Origin: Apium graveolens
Taxonomy: Eukaryota; Streptophyta; Magnoliopsida; Apiales; Apiaceae
Length of the DNA: 64,000 bases
NCBI RefSeq assembly: GCF_009905375.1
Contig: NC_133648.1
Span: forward strand, 88,102,307 to 88,166,306
Direction of reading: 5' to 3'
Under the pieces are notes generated by a model. It saw only the letters and a program-made list of their open reading frames with translations, made no database searches and was not told the DNA's origin. Positions 30,886-40,614 of the stretch are shown here, in pieces. Each line of letters starts with the position of its first letter. Position 1 is the stretch's first letter. The position numbers and the translations under genes are program-made.

Positions 30886-32815
30886 ATGAAGAAGGCCATT
30901 TCAGACAAGATGAATTCTAAGCTTCCAGAAGCTACAATGCTTGACATCAAGAGGCAATTAAGGAAAAATTTTGAACTAGAAACCAAGATAGATGCCTTGG
31001 ATACAAGAATGTCAGCCATGGAAGCATCTTTAACAGCCATTCATCTTCATCAAGCCCAACATACAGATTTACTTCAAAAATTGGTGGCTGCTCAAACCCC
31101 CTCCTCTACTCAACTTGATGATAACAAAACGGGGGACCAAGTGAGGTGGAGAAGCTTCAAATTCAAATCAGTAAAGTAATTGTGCCTTCAATTACTATCT
31201 CAAAGCCACCAGTTATAGACAGTAGAGATCTGATAAATGCAACAGCAGCCAACATTAGAGCAGCTGAAATGAAGCAGTTGAAGCCAATCAACTGGGAGAA
31301 GATTGATGAGGATATACAAAAGAAGTTTGGACTAGTCAAGGAGCCAGTAAAGTCATCCATCCATCACTCTCAAGTCAAGCAAATTTCTGTGAATGAGATG
31401 AGCATGAACTATCTGGAAAGAGGACAGTCATCCTGCATCAAATCTCCAAAGACTGAAATAATTTTGAAACCAAGGGTGAAATATCCAAAATTATCATTGA
31501 AGAACCCTTTGGATACTGTGTATGAGACACCTAAGCCTGATGAAAATAAGCTTCTGTCAAGGTCAATTGCTTTCTACAAAGATCCAGCTGATTCACCTTT
31601 GAAAAAGAGAATTGCTAAAGTTTTCAGGAATGGGAAAGAAATTTGTGTAGTGGCTGGACACCCTCAATTTACTGAAGCAAAGAAAGAAGAAAAGGCCAGA
31701 TTGAAGCAGGAAAAGAAGCAAGCTGCTCTAGATGCTAAAAAGGCTAAACAAAAAAAGAGCAAATTGCATCTTGGCCAAGCACATGCTATAAATTCATCAC
31801 AACAAATTCCTGCCCAGCCATCTGAAATCATTGAATCTCAAGATCCAAAGAAGCAAGTTGAACAATAGAAGAAGTCTCCAAGAATCAAGGAATTGGCTAA
31901 AAGAACCAAAAGGAAACTGGACATTATTGATAAGGAATTGGAGAATCAGTTTCCCAAGGAATCCACTCCAACTACAACTCAAGAATCAAAACCCTCTGTG
32001 GTATTTGAAGATATCAAGGTAGTGGATCCGTACAGGAACATTCATGGTGAACCTATTTTGCCTAAGGATGAGCCAATAGAATGGGAGAACATACCAATTC
32101 CTGACTTCAATCTGCCAATCCTTAACAAGCCAAAGAGAACAAAATTAAGAGCAGTCAAGAAAGTGAAGTTGTCACCTCTCAAATCTAAATCTCTAGTCAA
32201 AGCTCAATCTAAAGTCAACAAAGGAGATTATATGTATTTGTGTGACATCAAAGAGTTTTCTGATCTAAACCTCTATCTAGATGAACTAGATGAAGTGAGA
32301 GGAATTGATGCATACAGAAACCTACCTGAAAGGTTAGTGTTCAAGTATAAGGGAGGAAAGGAGATTTAGTGGCCACTTCACAGGATTCTTCAGGAAAGCC
32401 AAGCTATACTGATTAAGGTTTATTCATCTTTCAAGAAGAACTTTGGGTTCAAGTTACTGTAAGAAGATTGGTACTGAAGAAGATTGAAGAACTAAGATGT
32501 GTTAGAGCTAAAGATGCACTTCCAAAGACTCTAATCATCCCTTACACAGGGAGAAGAGTGCATCTAAGGCCCTATTGGCTGATGGAGTTCATGGATGACA
32601 AAGGAGTGAGAAGATTTTTCAGATAAGAAGACCAATTGAGCATCTCTAGCAATGAGACTCTCTTGGAAATGCAAAAAAAGCTAAATCTCTCAGAATCTGA
32701 TGAACTGGAATTCCACAGGCAGCACCAAAATCAGATTGAAGAAAATAACAGAAAGCTTGGAAAGAGATCCAGACCTTCAACCTTCAGAATAGGTTATGTA
32801 ACAATAAGTCTGTAG
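30886..32815 (+). pseudogene. Outer Sirevirus env-like gene, 3' segment
   Basis: Continuation of the env-like gene after the Tekay-like insertion. Reading starts at MKKAISDKMNSKLPEA with a heptad-like segment (RQLRKNFELETKIDALDTRM), changes frame near 31115-31150, then runs through 31868 (TAG), continues in the same frame to TAG at 32367-32369, changes frame again near 32455, meets TAA near 32625 and ends with TAG at 32813-32815. The central part is Lys-rich with a run of K, E and A (about 31675-31760). The last block around LIIPYTGRRVHLRPYW looks folded. The frames of the 5' and 3' segments do not join exactly across the insertion, which suggests bases were lost with the missing LTR end. Confidence 0.75.
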
Positions 32816-32967
32816 CACGTTTCTGCATACACATTGTTTAGAATCTATAGTAGTACTTAAGTCATGTTGACTTTAACTAGATATGCAGAATAAGTTGATT
32901 AATTGTACATAGATGATGTCTTGTAATTCTGCATAGATGAAATGAAGTCTAGTGCCTGATTGCTACC

Positions 32968-33055
32968 CGACGGATAAACAACAATGAATTCGACGGATGA
33001 TCAACAACCCGACGGATGATCATTAACTCGACGGATGATCATAAACCCAACGGAT
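32968..33055 (+). repeat. Five CGACGGAT direct repeats in the outer Sirevirus 3' LTR
   Basis: Cores start at 32968, 32991, 33010, 33029 and 33048 (spacings 23, 19, 19, 19). Middle units read CGACGGATGATCA; the last is degenerate (CAACGGAT). The same core appears in the spacer and pol repeats of this element. Confidence 0.9.
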
Positions 33056-33286
33056 AAAGAATTCAAATATCTATTGATAGTGACAACACAGTCACATGCG
33101 TCAAGTGTATGCAAACAGAATGTGGTAGCCTATTCAACCGGGATTTCGAGAACAAAGAAGCATTGCCATTTCTATGCTATTATGAAGATATTCAAAGATG
33201 CTGGAATAGAGTAATGAAGTAGCATTGTATTAGACTTGATAGTTTTTGTTTTATTATCCTGTCTTATTACTTTGTAATCTTGGAGA

Positions 33287-33294
33287 TATATAAA
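33287..33294 (+). promoter_or_regulatory. Candidate TATA box in the outer Sirevirus 3' LTR
   Basis: TATATAAA about 230 bp after the CGACGGAT repeats and 415 bp before the LTR end, a plausible U3 core promoter position. Confidence 0.45.
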
Positions 33295-33574
33295 CCAAGA
33301 AGCAGCAATAGAATAGTAACTAAGAAAAGAAATAGAGATACTAGAAGAGAGAAACATTTGTAAGCTGTATTCTTAGCATTTCTCTCATTCTTAGTTGTTA
33401 TCATTTTGTAAGCAGCTGTGAACTTTTTGCACATAGAGTTCTCTCGATATATATTATATATCTCTGGTGGAATCATTCAAATCCACCAGAAAGTTTTTAA
33501 AGACTCTTGTTTTTAATTACTTGTGTTTTGATTCATTTCAAGTAACTATTCCGCATTCTGCTAATCAATTCACA

Positions 33575-33576
<2 letters not shown>

Positions 33577-33615
<39 letters not shown>
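33577..33615. repeat. TA dinucleotide microsatellite
   Basis: About 19 uninterrupted TA units within the outer 3' LTR. Confidence 0.98.
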
Positions 33616-33618
<3 letters not shown>

Positions 33619-33709
33619 AGTTAGAACATTTTTATTCAAGAAAAAAAGTTTCAAGAATTCCATTCAACCCCCCTTCTGTAATTCTTGTTACATTGTTAAG
33701 GGACTAACA

Positions 33710-35587
33710 GATGTCAACTACACTCAAGAAACCATTGATGTCATCTTGAAATCACTATAATGAGCACGTTCACTGATCACGTAGTTTTAGAGCACTTATG
33801 GGTGAGGCCTAGGTTAAACACCATAATTATAAGATAGTGTAAGGTCAGTAGAGTGTAAGGCCTAAGTCAGGGTCAATAAGAACTTGATGGTCTAGAAAAG
33901 GCACTTCGAGTTATGAGGCCAATATTAGGAGTTTTGACTAGTTTAGCAACTAAGTGACTTAAGCAAGTGGAGTGAGATCATCCAAGCTTAGTGATGCAAT
34001 ATAGTGTGTGATATATTATTATGTACTTAAATGTGTTATGTGAGCATATGTGGCTATGTGAACTACTAATCTTATAAAGTGATTATAAATATGTATGTGT
34101 ATATAGGCCTAAGTGCCAATGTGCTTAATTTCGGTTTATAAATAGGTTGAGTTAGTGAGAATATATTATAATGAGGTTATTATTATTTTTTGTAGGCTCA
34201 CGAGATGAGGGTAAACTTGACATTAAAGTAGAGTAAAGCTCCCAGTAGCTCCAACCTGCCAGTCAAGTCAAGCCTTTCTCAAGGCAAGTGTTTCAACCTA
34301 CCTTTTGTTTACACTGCAAGTGTGTGTTAACCCAGCTTTTATTTGATGCGAGTATTCTAATTCACCTTGATATACATGTATACATCTATCTTTCATATCA
34401 TATGCAAGTGCCATGAACCCTCAAGTATCTATTGCAAGTAGTTTAACTTTACTTGAAGATTTTTATACAAGTGATTCAAAAGTTTTACCATGATAGTATA
34501 CCAAAGTAATTATGATGTTGAACCCTGTATAAGTTTTACACAGTAACCTTATCTTGACACCTAAAAGTTAGTTATTCCTTAAAGTTGATCATGATTGCTT
34601 GATAACTCTATTCTTACCCCTAAACCATGATGCTCTGTATTACTTGAACTGATGCTTACCTTCTTTATATTTCAATACATATGCCTTATCTGGAACCACT
34701 ACATTGAACCTAGTTTGACTTAGTTCCTTTATGCTATTCAATAACCCCGTTAAACCTCATTACTAAACCCTTGTGGATAGAAACTTTACAATTCCATTTG
34801 ATAAGGTATCATTATAGTTGATCATGGCCTTAAAGTTGATTGAACCTATCCTATGTGCTTCGAAGTTGATCTAGAACCCTTGATAAAGATGTTCACTATT
34901 TAAGAATTTAACCGTCGCTTGGCATCAGTTTTTTTTTAAAATGAAAAGTTAAAAGTAACTTTTTAGTCCCAAAGGGGGACAAATGTTTTCTTTAAATAGT
35001 GGACCTGGACTGAGACGCAAGTCTTTTCCTCTCTTAAATTGTAGGCTTAAAGGTTGCCTAGGGATCCCATTAATGTTCTAGAACCCAGCGAGGTTCGGGA
35101 TTACTTCGCGGCTGATCACCGGCTGTAATCCGTAGCGTCATAAAATGGTTTTTGATAAAGAAATTGTTCTTAATTGTTTTGTTACAAATAAATGATGCCA
35201 TCACCCTGAAAGTTTATCTCTTGTTATTATGCTATTAGATCTTTCATTTACACTGTTATCCTTTCATTTTTGTTTATGTGTTATATAGCACTTGTAGAGC
35301 ATTTGGCTCACTACTTACTTCCACCCTGATATTTCAGCTAGCATATATGGTTAGATTCAAGCAGACCGCGCGAAAGACTTGTGATGCCGATTCGTATGTC
35401 CGAGCTCAGGTAGTCTAGAGACCGTTTTGTGTGAGGACTCGGTATTGAAATCGGTTGTAATAGTTAATAGTATTGGGCTGTTCCAAACCCTAAACTGTAA
35501 GGTCTTGGTTTCGGGTGTAATTATTCCCTTTTGATAACTATTGTAATTATTCGTATAGTTCTTTTGTTAAAATTTGGGGCGTGACAT
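33710..35587 (+). repeat. Non-coding stretch ending like an LTR, possible solo or truncated LTR
   Basis: About 1.9 kb between the outer Sirevirus and the Helitron with no supported gene on either strand. Its right end, TTTGGGGCGTGACA at 35574-35587, is a typical plant LTR terminus and abuts Helitron coding sequence directly. No matching TG start or 5-bp target repeat of TTGCA was found on the left. The outer Sirevirus may have inserted inside it, leaving the start beyond the window. Assignment to gypsy is a guess from the terminus. Confidence 0.4.
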
Positions 35588-37550
35588 TGCAAGGGTATTT
35601 AAAATGAAAGTTGACCAGCTGCTTGATCAAATAAAAAATAAGAACTGCTTTGGACGTTGTATTGGAGGTATGCTATTTTCAGGATAACTTCCACTAACAA
35701 ATTTGTAGTTAAATTTAACAGAACATGTATGTCATGTTTGATTTAATTATTTTATTTATCTGTCATATTACAGTAATGCACGTCATAGAGTTTCAAAAGC
35801 GTGGATTGCCACATGCTCACATGCTAATATGGTTGCATCCAAACGATCGTCCCAAGACAACTGAACAAATAGATAAAATGGTTTCTGTAGAAATTCCTGA
35901 CCCAAGTATTAATCTAGTGGCTTACGAAGCTGTTAAGAATTAAATAATCCACGGACCATGTGGTACTGACTGTATTAAGTCTCCATGTATAGCTAAGGGT
36001 CGTTGTATTAAACATTTTCCTAAAAGTTAATTCTTCATCTTTTACATAAACTTAATTTTCCATAGACTGCTGAAAGTATACAACCTTCTGAATCACCTTT
36101 TAGGAAAACATTCTTTTTAGATTTATTATAATAAATTTGAAATATCATTTTTTTACTTTTTAACAGGTATAATTCTCACACATACTTTGACGACTGTGGC
36201 TTTCCCATTTATAAGAAGAGGAAAACTGGAATTACCGTAAAGAGAAAGGGAATTGACCTGGATAATCGGTATGTTGTCCCCTACAATCGAGATCTTCTAA
36301 TAAGATTTCAATGTCACACAAATCTAAAGACTCGTAACAGCTCCAGATCATTGAAATATCTGTTCAAGTATTGTTTAAAAGGACATGATACCTCCACCAT
36401 GTGTTTGACGAAAAAAACAAACAACAAAAATGGATGCACAACACCAATCACTCCTGAGAAACGTCCGCTTGATGAAGTCAAGAAATACTTGGATGGAAGA
36501 TATGTTTGTGCATCTAAAGCATCATGGACGATATTTGGTTTTGACATCCATTCCAGTTGGCCTTCTATTGAACGATTGCCAATACATCTGCTTGATGACA
36601 AGCATGTGTCGTTTAAAGGCTCACAAAAGCTACAAAAATTTTGCGACAATGCTGGAACAAAGAAAAGCAAATTAGAAGCACGGTTTGATGTAAATAAAAT
36701 ATATGTAGAGGCCACAAATTTAACCTATTCAGAATTCCCAAGCAAGTTACATGGCATCCATAACTTGGTATCTGGAAACAGAGGAAAAAAGGTGATGTCA
36801 TTGGTAGGCTTACTGAAGTACATTCATCTAGCAGTGAACTATTATATCTCCGCATGCTCCTGCTCAGGATTAAAGGTACTGTATGTTTTGATGATTTGAA
36901 GACAGTCAACGGCCATATTTATAACTCTTTTCACGAAGCTTGTGCCGCGCTAGGTATCCTCCAGAACGACCAGCAATGGCACGAAGCTATAACTGAAAAT
37001 ACGCATACATCCATGCCTCCATAGCTACGTGCCATGTTTGTCAACATTTTAGTATACAGTCCAATCTCTCATCCGCGTAGCCTTTAGGAAGCTCATTGGG
37101 GATGCATGTCAGATGATATTATTCTTGTGAGGCGACACCTCACTGAGAATCCAAACCTTTGTCTATCATATTTTGAGATCCAGAATTACGCTCTTGCAGG
37201 TATGAGCTGTTAAAAATGCTCTATACATATTACATGTTCCAGGTTTGTCTTAATGTTATCATTTTTTATTAATGTTATGGTAGAGATAGTGAAATTGTTG
37301 AATGATATTGGTAAAAGCCTAAAAAACTTCACAGATATGCCATTTCCAGGAGATGCTTTTTTCCAACTCTGAGAATAGACTAATTCTCGAGGAAACATCT
37401 GTGATACAGAAGAAATGAAGAGAATCCACGCAAGAAATCATAGTCTTCTCAATGATGAACAGAAGATAGTCTATGATTCCATTCTTGACAATATCAACTA
37501 GAAAAAAAGTGGTGTTTTCTTTGTTTATTGAAGTGGAGGTTGTGGAAACT
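35588..37550 (+). pseudogene. Helitron Rep-helicase, N-terminal segment
   Basis: Begins in mid-gene at ARVFKMKVDQLL. An intron with GT-AG ends is seen at 35668-35773. The next exon has FQKRGLPHAHML, the HUH metal-binding motif of the rolling-circle Rep nuclease, and KNxIIHGPCG with a stop at 35941-35943. The exon at 36166-36899 contains VVPYNRDLL and LKYLFKYCLKG, matching the region with the two Rep tyrosines. Further conserved text continues through DDLKTVNGHIYNSFHEAC (about 36890-36945) and RRHLTENPNL (about 37130) to the start of the helicase domain. The Walker A region reads SGGCGN and ends abruptly at 37550. Stops and frame changes are frequent. Confidence 0.85.
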
Positions 37551-37619
37551 CTTTGATCGTCATAAAGACAAGATGGGTATTAGATACCAGAGTGATTGGC
37601 TTTAGTACAAGTGGGAGAT
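37551..37619 (+). pseudogene. Tail of a copia pol directly before the left LTR
   Basis: Starts CTTTGATCGTCATAAAG and matches 43816-43884 almost base for base: the last pol residues (DRHKDKMGIRY, then six residues to TAG), then the purine tract before the LTR. It begins abruptly at helicase sequence. It is the remnant of a second unit to the left sharing this LTR. Confidence 0.85.
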
Positions 37620-38699
37620 TGAAAGAGATATGTCCTAAGTCCAATCATGTATGAGGATTTAGGAATAACTTTTATGTAATCTGTTTTGATTTCATTGATA
37701 TTAATGAAAGACTTGTCTTGTTTTTATTGCGGGCTCTATCTATTTAAATGTTTAAATAAGATATACCACAGTTTAGAGTAAAGCTTTTTATGGATTGTGA
37801 TGAGATCATAATAATGAGACCTAAAAGATGATAACTCTAAACTTAAATAGTTCCTGGTCGTAGGATTACTAACTGGTAATTAATAATCCACAAAGATCGG
37901 TACATACTATGTTTGCTTCATTATGAAGGATGTATGTTCTCATAGACATTTGTGTGGTGACACTACAGCTAGTATGTAGGTGCTTATTATAGAATATGTT
38001 CATTGAACATGACTCACACAGCTGAACAACTGATGGAGTTCACTCACGTGTCAGCAGTTGTTCACATAGTGATAGTTGTACAAGTATCCTTAGACTTGAG
38101 GTCATCATAGTCATCTTGTGTACAATGAACTATGCTTTGGTTTAGTTCTTAGTCTCAAGGAACAATTATAAGGGCTATACTGGGTATAGGAATTTGTACA
38201 CGAAGATAGTGTATGATCAATAAAGGATCTACCCCTTCCAGTGAAGGAAGGGAATGTTCAATGCTGCTCCACTTATGTTAGTTCAGGAATCTCTGGCCAG
38301 AGTGAATGAAATTAGAAAGGAGTTTCTAATTTACATTAAATAGAACTAAGCATAGTGAATGGGAAAGCAAGTGATTAAATAAGATAGGCTTGACACAAGT
38401 TCCATGCCTTATATTTAATCGTGACATTGCAGGGTAGAAGGAATTAATTGTACGGTAACTACTCACTGAATAGGTTCTTGCTATTCTAAGCAGTGAGGAG
38501 CAGCTGCTAAGGATCTCCGTTCATCATTTTTGGATCTCCATTAAAGACCTCCATCTTTCCATTAACGTAAAGCTTCTTAAGGTAAACATACTGAACTACG
38601 AATTAAATATTATTTTTCGCATGGATCCTGCGGAGGGTTTCTATTTTTTTAAGATTTAAATTTATGTTTTCGTTGCGTTTATGTGCTAAAAACCCTTCA
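37620..38699 (+). repeat. Left LTR of copia copy A (1080 bp, internally deleted)
   Basis: TGAAAGAGATATG to AACCCTTCA. Compared with 43885-45592 it lacks 627 bp; the join at 38494-38496 has TGA, which flanks the missing segment on both sides in the full LTR (44759 and 45386). A 10-bp inverted repeat, TGAACAACTG with CAGTTGTTCA, lies near 38022-38064. Confidence 0.92.
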
Positions 38700-38712
38700 A
38701 TGGCATCAGAGC
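38700..38712 (+). other. Primer-binding site of copia copy A
   Basis: ATGGCATCAGAGC directly after the LTR, a tRNA-Met-type primer site with one change from TGGTATCAGAGC. The same in copy B. Confidence 0.88.
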
Positions 38713-40614
38713 TACTTGTGAAAAGTTTTTAATTCATTTATGTGTTTAACTGTTTTCGATATATGAGCATGTACATGATTCGCCATGATTTGATGTTGAT
38801 ATAATATGCTTATATATGTATGGTTTTGAATATATGATATTCGTGTGAGTTGTATAATCATAAGATGATTATGTAATCTGTATATATACTGATATATACA
38901 TGATTTATGTTTGTTCTAATTATGAGAATCATATTATATACGGATTCTGAATTGGCTGCTGCAGATTTGATGAAATCTGGGTCTAGTGTCCGATTTACAC
39001 AAACGAATACCCTCTTCCATAGGTAAACGAGTTTCTGAACAAAACTGATAGCTAATGCTATCAACGACTCGTTTGTAAGGCGTTTGATGTCGTTTACTGC
39101 CCGTAAACAGTGATTCTTGTTTTCTGATTTGATACTGATTTTTCTGATTTTTGTTATATTTTCTTTTTATGATTAGATCATGGATAATATGATATGTTAA
39201 GATCAGATTATGTGTTTTAACATGCTTTTATGTGTTGTATGAGCATGGTGGATGGTTATGGCCTTTCGACCTTAGTGTAATGGTTTTGGTTTTAAATACG
39301 ACTTGCATGTCGTCAATCTTTGTAATCATAAATCTCGAATGTAACTTGAGTTATTCTTGTAAGTTCATTAGATTAGTTTTACTTTCAATCATGTAATATA
39401 ATTGAAGACTCAAGAAGGCTATCCAATGGAGGTGATACAAAGAAGAAGACGAGGCATACAAGAAGTCTAAACAAAGAAGAAGACTTATGTAATAAGTAGT
39501 TGTATATATTTCCATCACCATATTAGATTGACCTTGATCTTTATCATGAGCTTGATAAAGATCACATAGGATGGGGCCATAACCAAACACATTTACTTTA
39601 TTGCACTTTACATTTACTTGTTTATTTAATTTTATATATGAGATATATGCCTATGTTTACCATGCGATGATAGATTTAGGTGAACTTAAATCAATATAAG
39701 GCGTGCTCTAGAAAATCTAGAATAGGAATCGTTTCTTGCCTTAACAATAAATATTATGAATACGATCATGAGATTCTTGTGTTTATGAAACACGTAATTG
39801 AATATAAATTTTCAATATTGAGAGAAAGGATGATTCGGTCAACAACAGATTTCTATCTGTAAGAAAGGGTTATTAAGTGACGCCTCTTGACAATGCTCCA
39901 CCCGATCGGGAATCATCTGATTATCGATTATTGATTTGAAATATTTAATTTAAAAGGAAGAATCTCTTTATAATATGATTATGATTGTAACATAATATAA
40001 TCCCTCTAAATTTAAATAATATCAAGTAGTAATTGGCCAATGACACAACGGGCTTATGTCGGTCATAGCCTTCCAACATGGTAGAAAGTGGTTCTTATTT
40101 TTAAATCATTGTCGTTTCGTGCTAGAGCTGAGGGCTTTGATCTCGAAATAAGAAATACGTGTCTATTACATAGAGATGTGTACATTGAATTAGAATCTAA
40201 AGGTCGGTACGTGCTACAGCCGTGGGCCGTTGGAGACTGATTCAATTGTACGAAATGTTGGGTTAGACTTGACTTAGAATATTGAGTTCGTCGTGCCACA
40301 GCCGTGACTCAATTATTCAAGAGGCTAAAGTTATATTAGGGAATAACATAAGATGTAATTGACAAGAGTTGTCTCCCTATTGAACATCACATGATGTTTC
40401 GTGGTACAGCCGAGGTTCTATGATGGAATGTAGGATCCCTATTCCCACTAGCGTTATGAATGCTTAATTTTCACTTAGGGGGTTGAATAAATTAGATAAA
40501 CTAGTGGGAGACACTTATGAATAAAGACCCGATTCATATAGTATTTTGAAATGAAATTGAATATTTGCTAAGTGTTGTTATGTGTTTATCATTTACAGAT
40601 TTACTATATTCGTC
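38713..40614 (+). other. Long leader of copia copy A with a motif repeated four times
   Basis: About 1.9 kb without a supported gene. A motif of the form CGTGCTACAGCCG(A/T)GG occurs near 40119 (degenerate), 40210, 40292 and 40400, at the same spacing as in copy B. Antisense frames at 38858-39064 and 39351-39590 recur in copy B only because the copies are related. Confidence 0.75.

Larger units (their letters stand above)
1..33709 (+). mobile_element. Outer Sirevirus-type Ty1/copia retrotransposon, 5' part outside window, interrupted twice
   Basis: Pol (RT, RNase H), a pol-env spacer, a large env-like ORF and a 3' LTR follow in order on the + strand when two later insertions (1732-14942 and 17124-30884) are set aside. 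The order gag-pol-env-like and the protein similarity to the complete inner element place it in the Sirevirus lineage. All its genes carry stops and frameshifts, so it is a dead copy. The 5' LTR, gag, protease and most of the integrase lie left of the window. The 3' LTR ends in CTAACA at 33709. Confidence 0.85.
32816..33709 (+). repeat. 3' LTR of outer Sirevirus (left border not resolved)
   Basis: The end is clear: CCCCCCTTCTG followed by GGGACTAACA at 33709, resembling the inner LTR terminus. The start is not: no polypurine tract with a following TG is visible after the env-like stop at 32815, so the LTR begins somewhere between there and about 32960, or its start is deleted. It contains five CGACGGAT-type direct repeats, a TATA box (33287-33294) and a TA microsatellite. 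Confidence 0.65.

Noticed and set aside
32968..33055. Regularly spaced direct repeats that resemble a small CRISPR array
   Set aside because: Units are 8-13 bp with 6-10 bp between them, in a plant LTR; they are cis-motif repeats of the element.
33577..33615. TA run as a replication origin or scaffold site
   Set aside because: A plain microsatellite inside an LTR; nothing else supports a special role.
39351..39590. Minus-strand 79-residue frame in the copia leader, recurring at 51653-51892
   Set aside because: Present in both copies by common ancestry; antisense, no domain, no start context. Treated as leader sequence.
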